In this document: positions 30,201-38,432 of the stretch, piece by piece
Numbering within the stretch: position 1 is the stretch's first letter
Layout of the letters: each line of letters begins with the position of its first letter
Source: Actinomycetes bacterium
GTDB lineage: Bacteria; Actinomycetota; Thermoleophilia; Solirubrobacterales; 70-9
Direction: 5' to 3'
NCBI GenBank assembly: GCA_023436605.1
Contig: JAEZIQ010000162.1
Location: forward strand, 1 to 50,452
DNA: 50,452 nt
Notes under the pieces: model-generated
The model's database searches: none
The model's input: the letters and a program-made list of their open reading frames with translations, nothing else
What the model was told of the DNA's origin: nothing
Program-made: the position numbers and the translations under genes

Positions 30201-31313
30201 CTACTCGTTCAGGCGGATCGGCATGACCAGGTAACGGAAGGTCTCGTCTTCGACCGGCTGCAGCAGCCCGGGGCGCAGCGGCGAAATCAGTCGCAGGAGA
30301 ACTTCATCGCCCTGAATCGCTTCCAGGCCGTCCCGGAAGAACTCGTGGTTGAAGCCGATCGCCAGTTCTTCACCGTCGAAGTTGGCCGGCATCTTTTCTT
30401 CGGCGTCACCAAGGTCGGGAGTTTCGGCCGAAATGGTCAGTTCTCCGGGGGAGAGAGCGATCTTCAGCGGCCGGTTCTTCTGAGCCATCTGACTGACCCG
30501 GCGGACCGACTCGAGCAGTTCGGTGCGGGGCAGGCGGACATCGTGATCCCAGGTTTCAGGGAAGAGTTGCTGGTACTTGGGGAACTGGCCGTCGACCGTG
30601 TTGGTCGAAAGGATCGAACCGTCGACGTTGAAAACGACGAGGCGATCGGTGACCGAGAGACGGACCGAGTCGGACTCGGAAGAGGAAAGTAGCCGCGAGA
30701 GCTCCCGCAGGGCGTGGGCCGGGATGTTCCGATCGAGATCGACCGGTACGGCCTCCGCCAGGCGGGTCTGCTTGACGGCGAGCCGGTAGGAATCGGTCGC
30801 GACCATGGTCAGTTCGTTTCCGGAAGCGAGGACCTGGACGCTGGTGAGCACCGGACGCATGTCATCCCTCGAAGCGGCACGTGCCACGAGTTCGATCGTT
30901 TCCAGCAGCGATTCCCGGCTGAGTGAGATCGTGTCACCGCTCGCGTCAGGCAGGGGCGGGAAGTCCTGGTCGTTGAGGGTTCGCAGGTTGAAGTTCGAAG
31001 AACCGGACTTGACTTTGACCGTCCGCTCCGAGGAGAGGTACTCGATCTCGGCCTGACCGGACCCGAGCAGGCGGGAGATGTCGGCAAAGAGCCGGCCTGG
31101 AAGGAGAACCCGTCCGTCGGATTCGACCTGTCCTTCGACATGCACGGGAACCCGCAGACTGAGATTGCTGTCGGTCGAGCTGAAAGAGAGCCGTCCCTCC
31201 CTGGCTTCGACCAGGATTCCACCGAGCGCGGGGTTGACGCCGCCGGTAGCGAGGGTGCGGGCAACCAGGGCGAGTTTCCCGGCGAGTTCGTTGTTCCTGA
31301 CTGTGAACTTCAA
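30201..31313 (-). CDS. dnaN: DNA polymerase III beta subunit (sliding clamp)
   Basis: 370 residues, full length. It forms the ring that tethers the replicative polymerase to DNA. The N-terminus is MKFTVRNNELAGKLALVARTL, the start codon is TTG, and the C-terminus LQPVEDETFRYLVMPIRL is the conserved clamp ending that forms the peptide-binding pocket. Three repeated clamp folds are evident from the length and the repeated motif spacing. The 146-bp gap to dnaA holds only weak DnaA-box-like sequences. Confidence 0.98.
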   Translation of the reverse strand: MKFTVRNNELAGKLALVARTLATGGVNPALGGILVEAREGRLSFSSTDSNLSLRVPVHVEGQVESDGRVLLPGRLFADISRLLGSGQAEIEYLSSERTVKVKSGSSNFNLRTLNDQDFPPLPDASGDTISLSRESLLETIELVARAASRDDMRPVLTSVQVLASGNELTMVATDSYRLAVKQTRLAEAVPVDLDRNIPAHALRELSRLLSSSESDSVRLSVTDRLVVFNVDGSILSTNTVDGQFPKYQQLFPETWDHDVRLPRTELLESVRRVSQMAQKNRPLKIALSPGELTISAETPDLGDAEEKMPANFDGEELAIGFNHEFFRDGLEAIQGDEVLLRLISPLRPGLLQPVEDETFRYLVMPIRLNE

Positions 31314-31459
31314 AATCCGAATACCTCGTTTAAGTGTTCTGGTTCTGTGGAGTAAAGCGCAGAAGCGGTGGAAGTGGCTTCAGGGAGCCGAAAGTCCTGT
31401 GGGGAAAATGGGGAGAACCGGGGATTCTTGCAGTGTGTCCGGCGGCTGGGAAAGCCAAG
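31314..31459. promoter_or_regulatory. dnaA-dnaN intergenic region
   Basis: Contains TGTGGAGTA at 31346-31354 and TGTGGGGAA at 31398-31406, each two mismatches from a DnaA box. TTTTCCCCA and TGTGGATCT lie just inside the dnaA 3' end. It could be part of an origin with degenerate boxes. No AT-rich unwinding element stands out. Confidence 0.35.
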
Positions 31460-32833
31460 TCAGGAGTTTTCCCCAGGGCTGTGGATCTCGGCCCGGAGGA
31501 TCTCTACGGAGCTCGTGAGGGCGGAATCGCGGCCGATCGCCTCCTCGATCCTTTCGATCGAGTTGAGGACGGTGGTGTGATCGCGGTCGCCGTAAAGGCC
31601 GCCGATCTGGGGCAGGGAGAGCGAGGTCATTTCGCGGGTCAGGTAGATCGCGACGTGTCGGGCGGTAGCGGTGTTCCTGTCACGTCGGCGGGACTGCAGT
31701 GTTTCGACATCCGTCTTGTAGTGGGATGCGACCGTGGACCGGATCGACTCGGGCGTGATCTGGATCTCGGGATCTCGTTCAGTTGCGGGAAACACCTGGC
31801 TGATCAGGTCGGATGTGATCGGAGTCGAGTTGAGCGACGACTCGGCCACGGTGCGAGTCAGAGCGCCGCGCAGCTGACGAAGGTTGGTCTGGACCCGGCG
31901 GGCGAGGAGGGTGAGAGCGTCCTGATCAGTCACTTCGAGTCCTGCTTCGGTGACGAGGTGGCGGAGGACGGTGAGCCGGGTGGCCAGGTTCGGGGCTTCG
32001 AGTGGAACGGTGAGTCCCCATTCGAAGCGGTCACTGAGACGGTCGGCGAGAGTAGATATCTCGGACGGAGACCGGTCGGCAGAAAGGACGATCTGACTGC
32101 CGGCGTCGTGGAGGGCGTTGAAGGTGTGGAAGAACTCCTCCTCGGTGTGATGCTTGCCGGCGATGAACTGGATGTCATCGATCAGGAGCACATCGAGATT
32201 GCGGTAGCGGCGTTTGAACTCATCGGTTCCGGACTCGCGGAGGGCGGTGACGAATTCAGCCGTAAAGGCCTCGGCGTTCGTGTAGAGGACGTTCAGTTCG
32301 GGAACGTGAAGAGCCAGATAGTTGGCGATCGCGCCGAGCAGGTGGGTTTTGCCCAGACCGGGAGGGCCGTGGAGGAAGAGTGGGTTGTAGGCCTCGGACG
32401 GTGCTTCGGCGACGGCAAGGGCTGCCGCGTGAGCCAGGTGGTTGCCGGGGCCGATCACGAAACGGTCGAAGTCATGAATCGGGTTGGGACCAACCGGCTG
32501 GGTCGCGGTGTTGACTCGTTCTGGTTCGGGCGGAACCTCGAAGCTGACCTTGGTCAAGTGGGAACCGGAGTCGGCCAGTGCCTCGGTGATCACCTCGAGA
32601 TAGCGACGCTCGACCCAGGTGCGGATCGGGTCGGGTGCGTCGAGGTAGAGAGTTGACCCGCGGACCGCCGAAGGGTTGATCGGATCGATCCACATCCGCC
32701 AGGCCGATTCAAAGAGACGGCGCTTGAGAGTGGGCTGGATGGTCTCCCACTCTTTTAGTGCCCGAGCCGAGCCCGGGAGCCTGTTTCGGCTCTCTGACTG
32801 GGATTTGGCTGTGGGTTGGGAAGTGGCGTCCAT
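31460..32833 (-). CDS. dnaA: Chromosomal replication initiator DnaA
   Basis: 457 residues from ATG 32833; a TTG at 32842 would add three. Domain I occupies about the first 90 residues and the linker is short. The AAA+ domain has Walker A GPPGLGKTHLL and Walker B VLLIDDIQFI. Domain IV ends with the DnaA signature SLPQIGGLYGDRDHTTV and binds DnaA boxes. It initiates replication at oriC. Transcription of everything to its left runs leftwards and of rpmH onwards runs rightwards, placing the origin close by. Confidence 0.97.
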   Translation of the reverse strand: MDATSQPTAKSQSESRNRLPGSARALKEWETIQPTLKRRLFESAWRMWIDPINPSAVRGSTLYLDAPDPIRTWVERRYLEVITEALADSGSHLTKVSFEVPPEPERVNTATQPVGPNPIHDFDRFVIGPGNHLAHAAALAVAEAPSEAYNPLFLHGPPGLGKTHLLGAIANYLALHVPELNVLYTNAEAFTAEFVTALRESGTDEFKRRYRNLDVLLIDDIQFIAGKHHTEEEFFHTFNALHDAGSQIVLSADRSPSEISTLADRLSDRFEWGLTVPLEAPNLATRLTVLRHLVTEAGLEVTDQDALTLLARRVQTNLRQLRGALTRTVAESSLNSTPITSDLISQVFPATERDPEIQITPESIRSTVASHYKTDVETLQSRRRDRNTATARHVAIYLTREMTSLSLPQIGGLYGDRDHTTVLNSIERIEEAIGRDSALTSSVEILRAEIHSPGENS

Positions 32834-32842
32834 GGGTTCCAA

Positions 32843-33039
32843 AGGGATGGTTCACCGGTTCCCCGTCCAGGGGAACTCGCGAATTACCAACCCTTCTGCC
32901 GACCATAGCGCCGGGTCGAAGGAGGCCGCCGTCTGCCCCCGCAAATCGCGCAGAAAATTTCTCAGGAGGGAGAGATGCGCACCCGGATAGCAGGGGAGGA
33001 GGCGGAAAGAGCGGATTGTCCTTATACTGCCCGACTCCA
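32843..33039. other. dnaA-rpmH divergent region, candidate origin segment
   Basis: This 197-bp region sits where gene orientation switches, the usual origin site. I find no exact DnaA box, only TTGTCCTTA near the rpmH start. A short AT tract (AGAAAATTTCT, near 32951) stands out in GC-rich surroundings. It also carries the rpmH promoter. Origin function is an inference from position. Confidence 0.3.
33023..33028 (+). promoter_or_regulatory. -10 box of rpmH
   Basis: TATACT ends 11 nt before the rpmH ATG, giving a very short 5' leader. No clear -35 is visible. Confidence 0.5.
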
Positions 33040-33174
33040 ATGAAGCGTACGTACCAGCCAAAGAAGCGCAAGCGCGCAAAGACCCACGGCTTCCGCGCCC
33101 GGATGAGCACCAAGGGTGGACGCGAAGTCATTCGTCGTCGTCGCCGTAAGGGCCGTAAGCGGCTCGCCGTCTGA
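33040..33174 (+). CDS. rpmH: Ribosomal protein bL34
   Basis: 44 residues, very basic, beginning MKRTYQPKKRKRAKTHGFR and ending RRKGRKRLAV, an unmistakable bL34. It is part of the large ribosomal subunit. It is the first gene of the rightward operon, two bases before rnpA, the near-universal rpmH-rnpA pairing. The ATG is fixed by the conserved MKRT start. Confidence 0.98.
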   Translation: MKRTYQPKKRKRAKTHGFRARMSTKGGREVIRRRRRKGRKRLAV

Positions 33175-33176
33175 CC

Positions 33177-33560
33177 ATGTCGGGTAACGGTGCCTCACCC
33201 AGGCGCCGCAGACTCTCCCGCAGCGGGGATTTCAAACGGGCTTATAAGGAAGGGTCGTCAAAGGCGACCCGTTACCTCGTTCTGTACCGGTTCGATCGAA
33301 CGGCCGACGACGATTCCGAGATCAGGCTCGGAGTGAGCGTTTCCAAGCGGCTCGGGGACGCGGTGACCCGCAACCGGGTGAAGCGCGTTCTGAAGGAAGC
33401 CTTCTGGTCACAGGTCGATCCGGAGAGTGTCGACCAGGATTTCGTTCTGGTTGCCCGTCCGGGAATCGGCGAGGTGATCGAGAAGGAAGGCCTTTCCGGG
33501 GCCGAGGTATGTGTAAAGGAAGTACTTCAGAAAGGGAGCGAAGGGAAGCGTTCCACGTGA
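33177..33560 (+). CDS. rnpA: Ribonuclease P protein component
   Basis: 127 residues. It assists the RNase P RNA in removing tRNA 5' leaders. The family signature appears as LGVSVSKRLGDAVTRNRVKR, preceded by LSRSGDFKRAYKEG. The stop codon overlaps the yidD start (GTGA), and the overlap also lies in a parS-like palindrome. It has a slightly long acidic/basic C-terminus after the core fold. Confidence 0.96.
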   Translation: MSGNGASPRRRRLSRSGDFKRAYKEGSSKATRYLVLYRFDRTADDDSEIRLGVSVSKRLGDAVTRNRVKRVLKEAFWSQVDPESVDQDFVLVARPGIGEVIEKEGLSGAEVCVKEVLQKGSEGKRST

Positions 33561-33563
33561 AAC
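33550..33563. promoter_or_regulatory. parS-like centromere site
   Basis: GTTCCACGTGAAAC matches the conserved parS core GTTTCACGTGAAAC at 13 of 14 positions. It spans the rnpA stop and yidD start, about 2.4 kb from parA and close to dnaA. ParB is expected to nucleate here. It is the only strong match among the CACGTG sites I saw. Confidence 0.75.
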
Positions 33564-33832
33564 GGATCGTGCTCGCTCCGGTCCGTGCTTACAGTCGTTG
33601 GATATCCCCTTCCCTGCCTCGCCGCTGCAAGTATGAGCCGACCTGCTCTGCCTACGCGATAGAGGCCGTAGAACGCTTTGGCGTCATACGGGGTACAGTT
33701 CTCGCCTGCTGGCGCATCCTGCGCTGCAACCCCTTTAGTCACGGTGGCTTCGACCCCGTGCGGGACAAGTTCACTTTGAAGGTCGGTCCCATGGATCCGG
33801 CCGTTTACCACGGAGAAATCAAAAAGCGTTGA
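33557..33832 (+). CDS. yidD: Membrane protein insertion efficiency factor YidD
   Basis: 91 residues from the GTG that overlaps the rnpA stop. The family core is visible: APVRAYSRWISPSLPRRCKYEPTCS, then SAYAIEAVERFG and RCNPFSHGGFDPV. YidD is a small membrane-associated helper for the YidC insertase. A start further upstream inside rnpA would add residues not found in the family. It overlaps yidC by one base, so rnpA, yidD and yidC are translationally coupled. Confidence 0.93.
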   Translation: MKRIVLAPVRAYSRWISPSLPRRCKYEPTCSAYAIEAVERFGVIRGTVLACWRILRCNPFSHGGFDPVRDKFTLKVGPMDPAVYHGEIKKR

Positions 33833-34629
33833 TGCCGACCGCCAACATCCTGCAGCCACTGATCGATGTGGCCAACGCGGTCCTCACCTTCTTCCACGAC
33901 GACGTCGGAGTCAGCTGGGGCGTCGCGATCATCCTGCTCACCTTCGCTACCCGGGCGCTTCTGATCCCGCTTACTTACAAGCAGATCAAGAGCATGCGGG
34001 CTCTGCAGGCATTCCAGCCGCAGATGAAGGAGCTGCAGGAGAAGTACAAGAACGATCGTCAGCGCCTCTCGCAGGAGATGATGAAGTTCTACCAGGAGAA
34101 CAAGATCAATCCTCTTGCCTCCTGTATCCCGCTTCTCGCCCAGCTTCCTGTATTCATCACGCTTTTCCAGGCCCTGCGTGGCCCCCTCCGGGAGGACATC
34201 TGTGGACAGTCGGCCGTCCCCTGTAGCCAGGTCTTCAACCCCGCCACGGGCAGCGACGGAGGATTCGGCGAGTCCTTCCTCTTCATTCCCGACCTGACCG
34301 ACAAGGCCACCGGCGAAGTCCTCGTTGCCCTGATCGTCATCTACGTCGTCACCCAGCTTTTCTCGGGACTGGTCATGGCGACCAGCTCGGATCGCAATCA
34401 GCGCCTCCTGATGATGGCGCTCCCCTTCATCTTCATTCCCTTCATCATCGGCTTCCCGACCGGACTGATCGTTTACTGGATCACGACCAACGTCTGGACG
34501 ATCGGCCAGCAGGCAGTCGTCAACAAGGTGATTCCGCCGCCGGTCATGGCGACTCCTGAAGGAGCTGCCGCGGTTGCGCAGACCAAGCCTCCGCCGCCAC
34601 CCCCGAAGAAGAAGAAGCGCAAGCGCTGA
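33832..34629 (+). CDS. yidC: Membrane insertase YidC/Oxa1 family
   Basis: 265 residues from ATG, sharing one base with the yidD stop. Five or so hydrophobic helices are arranged as in Gram-positive YidC. The conserved first helix region VGVSWGVAIILLTFATRALLIPL contains the hydrophilic-groove Arg. The cytoplasmic hairpin MKELQEKYKNDRQRLSQEMM follows, then NPLASCIPLLAQLPVF. There is no lipobox-type signal peptide. The tail is Pro-rich and ends in KKKKRKR, a ribosome-binding type of basic extension. It inserts proteins such as respiratory and ATP synthase subunits. Confidence 0.96.
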   Translation: MPTANILQPLIDVANAVLTFFHDDVGVSWGVAIILLTFATRALLIPLTYKQIKSMRALQAFQPQMKELQEKYKNDRQRLSQEMMKFYQENKINPLASCIPLLAQLPVFITLFQALRGPLREDICGQSAVPCSQVFNPATGSDGGFGESFLFIPDLTDKATGEVLVALIVIYVVTQLFSGLVMATSSDRNQRLLMMALPFIFIPFIIGFPTGLIVYWITTNVWTIGQQAVVNKVIPPPVMATPEGAAAVAQTKPPPPPPKKKKRKR

Positions 34630-34643
34630 GCGCCTGCCGCGAC

Positions 34644-34649
34644 TAGACT
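34644..34649 (+). promoter_or_regulatory. Candidate -10 box before jag
   Basis: TAGACT ends 7 nt before the ATG of the jag gene, positioned for a leaderless transcript inside the operon. Confidence 0.4.
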
Positions 34650-34656
34650 CCGCGCA

Positions 34657-35136
34657 ATGGAAGCGAGCGAGTGGCCGGCCGAACCGGCTGAACGAGTCAG
34701 ACTCCTGGTCGAACGCGTGCTCGACGAGCTCGACCTCGACGGCGAGGTGGAGCTGGAAGAAACCGATGACGTCATCACCGCGACCGTCGAAGGTGACGAG
34801 GACTACGGCCTGCTCATAGGCCGCCGCGGCCAGACCATCGACGCACTCCAGCTTTTGGCATTCCAGGCCGCTTTTCGGGGTATCCGGGAACGCAAGCGCG
34901 TGGTGGTTGACGCCGCCGGCTACCGGGCCCGTCGCGAGGAAGTTATTTCCGAAAGGGCTGATCGCGCCGCCGAGAAGGCGATCGCGTCGGGCGAAGAGGT
35001 TGAACTCGACCCGATGAGCGCCCGTGAGCGCCGGATCGTTCACGAACACCTGAAGAGCCGGCCCGAGGTCGAGACTTTCAGCTCCGGAGATGACCCCCAC
35101 CGCCGGGTCGTCGTCGCACCTCTGATCTCCGAGTGA
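34657..35136 (+). CDS. jag: Jag/KhpB-like RNA-binding protein (KH + R3H)
   Basis: 159 residues. A KH-type domain (about 50-95) has GLLIGRRGQTIDALQLL. An R3H domain (about 100-159) has RRIVHEHLKSRPEVETFSSG. The usual N-terminal Jag_N domain is reduced. KhpB/Jag proteins bind RNA and influence envelope growth; in some species they are phosphorylated by PASTA kinases, which would fit the pknB encoded here (inference). It lies between yidC and rsmG, the standard order, and overlaps rsmG by 4 bp. Confidence 0.93.
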   Translation: MEASEWPAEPAERVRLLVERVLDELDLDGEVELEETDDVITATVEGDEDYGLLIGRRGQTIDALQLLAFQAAFRGIRERKRVVVDAAGYRARREEVISERADRAAEKAIASGEEVELDPMSARERRIVHEHLKSRPEVETFSSGDDPHRRVVVAPLISE

Positions 35137-35888
35137 GTTTCCCCGCACCCGGATCCACCCCACCCTGGCTCGACCGGGACGAACTCGCGCGGCTCGACCC
35201 GATGCTCGAGATGCTGGCGAAGAGCCATGTCTCGCTCAGCTCGGTCACCGATCCGGCCGAAGCGCGCCGAGTTCACGTGGCAGACAGCCTCACCGGGCTG
35301 GCCCTGCCTGAGGTACGCCAGGCCAGCCAGGCGATCGACCTGGGCGCCGGCGGAGGCTTTCCCGGCATCCCCCTGGCCACCCTTCTTCCGGATTGCGAGT
35401 TCACCCTGCTCGATTCGGTCGGCCGCAAGGTCGAGTTCATTGGCGACGTCATTTCGGCTCTGGGACTGGAAAATGCCCACGCCAAGCACGCCCGTTCCGA
35501 AGAATGGGCGGCCGGAGAAGGACGTGAGAGGTATGACCTGGTCACTGCCCGGGCCGTCGCTCCGCTGGGTGCGCTGGCCGAACTCGCATCACCTCTCCTC
35601 GCCCGGGACGGACACCTGGTCGCCTGGAAGGGCGAGCCCGAGGAAGACCAAGAGGCGGTCATCGCCGACAACGCCGACCGTCTGGCCATGGAAGTCACGC
35701 GGCGAGAATCCGTAGTGCCCTATTCCGGATCACGTGAGCGCAGCCTCTACGTGCTGACCAAGACCGGCCCCACCCCCGGGGGCCTTCCCCGGCGCGCCGG
35801 CATGGCAAGAAAACGGCCAATGGGCCGAAAGAAGTCGACCCGGCTTTGCGGCCATGGCGACAAAGTCTCTAAGCTGGCCTTCACATGA
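35133..35888 (+). CDS. rsmG: 16S rRNA (guanine527-N7)-methyltransferase RsmG
   Basis: 251 residues from GTG overlapping the jag stop. It methylates G527 of 16S rRNA; loss gives low-level streptomycin resistance in other species. The S-adenosylmethionine site appears as AIDLGAGGGFPGIPLA (about 67-82), followed by FTLLDSVGRKVEFI and LVTARAVAPL. The last 40 residues form a basic, low-complexity tail (RRAGMARKRPMGRKKS) beyond the normal fold. Confidence 0.95.
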   Translation: MSFPAPGSTPPWLDRDELARLDPMLEMLAKSHVSLSSVTDPAEARRVHVADSLTGLALPEVRQASQAIDLGAGGGFPGIPLATLLPDCEFTLLDSVGRKVEFIGDVISALGLENAHAKHARSEEWAAGEGRERYDLVTARAVAPLGALAELASPLLARDGHLVAWKGEPEEDQEAVIADNADRLAMEVTRRESVVPYSGSRERSLYVLTKTGPTPGGLPRRAGMARKRPMGRKKSTRLCGHGDKVSKLAFT

Positions 35889-35937
35889 CTTTTTCCTCGT
35901 CCACGTGTGAATTCCTGCCTGCCGCGAAGGCCCGGAT

Positions 35938-36690
35938 TTGATCTACGCAGTTGCCAACCAGAAGGGCGGCGTCGGAAAGACGACGACCGCCGTCAACCTC
36001 GGCGCGGCCTTTGCCCGGATGGGCAAGCGCGTGCTAGTCGTAGACCTTGACCAGCAGGCCAACGCGACCGTCGCCTTCGGTCTCGACAAGTCCGACCTGC
36101 CGACCACTTACGAGGTCCTGAGCGGGGAGGTCACCCTGAACGACGCCGCCCTCCCGGCCGGTCCCGAAAACGTGTGGCTCGCCCCGGCAAGTCGCGACCT
36201 GGCCGGCGCCGTGGTCGAACTCCCCCGGCTCGACGATCCCAATACCCGCCTGACTGCGCAACTGGGACCACTCGACGAAAACTTCGACATCGTCCTGATC
36301 GACTGTCCACCGGCGCTCGGACCGATCACGGTCAACGCCCTGGTTGCCGCCGACCGCGTGATAATTCCGGTTCAGGCCGAGTACCTGGCCCTCGAGGGTC
36401 TGGTCGAATTCCTCGACACGATCAAGATGGTCCGCCAGCAGCTCAATCCCTCGCTTGAGCTTGGCGGCATCCTCGTCACAATGCATGACGAGCGGACCCG
36501 CCTCGCACAGCAGGTCGAAGCGGAACTCCGGGACCATTTCTCCGAAACCGTCTTCCGAACCGTCATCCCACGCACCGTCCGGGTGGCGGAAGCGCCAAGC
36601 TATGGCATCCCCGTGACCGAGTATTCCCCCACATCCCGCGGCTCCGAGGCTTACCTGGCTCTCGCTGACGAGGTGAACGCACGTGGCTGA
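35938..36690 (+). CDS. parA: Chromosome partitioning ATPase ParA (Soj)
   Basis: 250 residues from TTG. It is a deviant Walker A ATPase: KGGVGKTTTAVNLG at about 9-22. Further motifs are VLVVDLDQQANAT and VLIDCPPALGPIT. It binds DNA non-specifically in the ATP state and moves ParB-parS complexes. The stop lies inside parB (8-bp overlap), so the two are co-translated. The ATP-grip and dimerisation motifs are intact. Confidence 0.97.
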   Translation: MIYAVANQKGGVGKTTTAVNLGAAFARMGKRVLVVDLDQQANATVAFGLDKSDLPTTYEVLSGEVTLNDAALPAGPENVWLAPASRDLAGAVVELPRLDDPNTRLTAQLGPLDENFDIVLIDCPPALGPITVNALVAADRVIIPVQAEYLALEGLVEFLDTIKMVRQQLNPSLELGGILVTMHDERTRLAQQVEAELRDHFSETVFRTVIPRTVRVAEAPSYGIPVTEYSPTSRGSEAYLALADEVNARG

Positions 36691-37531
36691 AAAGCGCGGT
36701 CTAGGCAAGGGCCTGGGCGCCATCCTGCCCGAGAGCGCGACCGGCCCCGACATGCGGGAGCTACCGGTCAAGTCGATCGATCGCAATCCGGAGCAGCCAC
36801 GGACGAACTTCTCCGAATCCGCCCTCGAGGCGCTCTCGGAATCGATCAAGGCCAGCGGAGTGGTCCAACCACTTATCGTGAGGCCGGCCGGGCGGGGCAA
36901 GTACGAGATCATCGCCGGCGAGCGTCGCTGGCGGGCCGCCCAGATGGCCGGGGTCGAGAAGGTGCCAGTCGTGATCCGCGACTCCGACGAAGCCGACCGG
37001 CTCGAGGTCGCCCTGATCGAAAACATGGTCCGGGAAAACCTGAACCCGGTCGAAGAAGCCAAGGCCTGCGCCGCCCTGGTCGAGGACCTCGGTCTGAGCA
37101 AGGAAGAGCTCGGCAAGCGGGTCGGTCGCAGCCGCCCCCAGATCTCCAACCTGATCCGTCTCCTCGACCTCCCCGACGACGTGCTCGACATGCTGGAACA
37201 GGGCGAGCTTTCCGAAGGCCATGGTCGCGCCATCCTTCAGGTTCCGGATCACGCCGACCGCCGCAAACTCGCCAAGCAGGCCCGCAAGGAAGGATGGTCG
37301 GTCCGCCAGACCGAGTCCGGTGCCCGGGCCCTGGCTGAAGCTCCGAAGAAGCAGGGCGCCAGGAAGTCACTTTCAGCCGAAGAGAACGAGGCGATCGCGA
37401 CCGCAACGGAAAAGCTTGAGACCGGACTCGACCGGCCGGTGAGGATCAAGCCGAAGGGCAAGGGCCTAGTGGTCGAGATCGAACTCGAGGATCTCAGCCA
37501 GGCAATCGAAATCGCCGACCGCCTCACCTGA
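36683..37531 (+). CDS. parB: Chromosome partitioning CTPase ParB (Spo0J)
   Basis: 282 residues from GTG. It begins with the ParA-contacting motif EKRGLGKGLGAILP. The CTP-binding region has GERRWRAAQ and ENMVRENLNP. A helix-turn-helix domain (about 145-170, KRVGRSRPQISNLIRLL) should bind parS, and a C-terminal dimerisation helix ends the protein. A parS-like site is 3.1 kb upstream in rnpA/yidD. Confidence 0.97.
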   Translation: MAEKRGLGKGLGAILPESATGPDMRELPVKSIDRNPEQPRTNFSESALEALSESIKASGVVQPLIVRPAGRGKYEIIAGERRWRAAQMAGVEKVPVVIRDSDEADRLEVALIENMVRENLNPVEEAKACAALVEDLGLSKEELGKRVGRSRPQISNLIRLLDLPDDVLDMLEQGELSEGHGRAILQVPDHADRRKLAKQARKEGWSVRQTESGARALAEAPKKQGARKSLSAEENEAIATATEKLETGLDRPVRIKPKGKGLVVEIELEDLSQAIEIADRLT

Positions 37532-37563
37532 ACGACGAGCCGACGCCGCGGCCCGGCCACAGT

Positions 37564-37569
37564 TAGAAT
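37564..37569 (+). promoter_or_regulatory. -10 box of the tRNA-Ile gene
   Basis: TAGAAT lies 14 nt before the mature tRNA 5' end, allowing a short leader for RNase P to remove. Confidence 0.45.
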
Positions 37570-37583
37570 CCTCGGTCCCTCGA

Positions 37584-37657
<74 letters not shown>

Positions 37658-37685
37658 TAAGCATGCGGAGTCAGACGGGGTCCGA

Positions 37686-37740
37686 CCCCTCCGCCCGGTT
37701 CAACCCGACCCGCCCCCTCGCAAAACGGATGGTTGGGTGG
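37686..37740 (-). repeat. Possible degenerate copy of the 74-bp repeat
   Basis: On the minus strand this reads CCAACCATCCGTTTTG, then a G-rich stretch and GGGTTGAACCGG. It resembles copy 3 at 42776-42849 in order of motifs but not closely. It fills part of the 150-bp gap after tRNA-Ile, which also holds a GGGGT/ACCCC hairpin just downstream of the tRNA. Confidence 0.3.
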
Positions 37741-37792
37741 GTCTCTCCCCGACGGGACAACCACTGGCCCTAGGGAAACACGTCGAGCTACC

Positions 37793-37798
37793 TATAAT
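37793..37798 (+). promoter_or_regulatory. Consensus -10 TATAAT of the BFN-domain gene
   Basis: A perfect TATAAT ends 9 nt before the ATG at 37808, leaving essentially no 5' leader. No ribosome site is possible between them. Confidence 0.6.
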
Positions 37799-37807
37799 CG
37801 GTGTCTC

Positions 37808-38296
37808 ATGCGCGAGGTACAGATCTATGGAGTCAGCTTTGACATGGTCGGCAAGCAGCCGATCGTGCTGTTGAAGACGGTTGACGACAATCGGTACCTG
37901 CCGATCTGGATCGGTCATCCCGAAGCCGCGGCGATCCTGATGAAACTCCAGGGTGCCGACACCCCACGTCCGATGACCCACGACCTGATGGTCGACATGC
38001 TCGACCAGGTTGAGACCAAAGTCGAACGGATCACGGTCAACGACCTTCGCGACAACACCTTCTTCGCGACCATCGTCCTCTCGGTCAACGGCACCGAAAT
38101 CGAGATCGACTCGCGCCCTTCCGATGCCCTCGCCCTCGCGGTCCGGGTTCAGGCCCCGATCTTCGTCGCCGAGGAAGTCATCGACGAGTCGTCGATCGAG
38201 TTCGATCAGGGCATCGAGGACAACGAGCAGGTAGTCGAGAAGTTCAAGGACTTCCTCGACGACGTCTCCCCCGAAGACTTCATGCAGGATTCCTGA
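37808..38296 (+). CDS. Bifunctional nuclease (BFN/DUF151) domain protein
   Basis: 162 residues from ATG. The DUF151 domain covers about 1-135: MREVQIYGVSFD, then LPIWIGHPEAAAILMKLQG, TPRPMTHDLM and the late DSRPSDALALAVR. Family members in plants have DNase and RNase activity; bacterial roles are poorly known. The C-terminus is acidic. The start is chosen because it follows a TATAAT box and matches the family N-terminus; a longer in-frame reading from 37733 would cover the promoter. It is not obviously in an operon. Confidence 0.9.
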   Translation: MREVQIYGVSFDMVGKQPIVLLKTVDDNRYLPIWIGHPEAAAILMKLQGADTPRPMTHDLMVDMLDQVETKVERITVNDLRDNTFFATIVLSVNGTEIEIDSRPSDALALAVRVQAPIFVAEEVIDESSIEFDQGIEDNEQVVEKFKDFLDDVSPEDFMQDS

Positions 38297-38354
38297 GTCT
38301 GCCGCAGCGCCGCGGCTACATCAACCAAGCCTCAGTCAGTGTTTGCCAGACGAC

Positions 38355-38428
38355 GGAGCCGGTTCATCCGTTCTTGGCTTCTGTGAACCGGCGGGTTCGA
38401 CTGGGAGGCGGAGCGAAGCTCGCCGACT
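38355..38428 (+). repeat. 74-bp intergenic repeat, copy 2
   Basis: Best-preserved copy: GCCGGTTCA (38358-38366) and TGAACCGGC (38384-38392) form a perfect 9-bp stem with a 17-nt loop, followed by GGGTTCGACTGGGAGG and GCGAAGCTCGCCGACT. It lies between convergent gene ends and directly abuts the stop of the second ddl. Confidence 0.85.
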
Positions 38429-38432
38429 CCAG

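Noticed and set aside
35901..35910. CACGTG site just before parA considered as parS or an autoregulatory site
   Set aside because: Flanks do not match the parS consensus on either side beyond the central hexamer.
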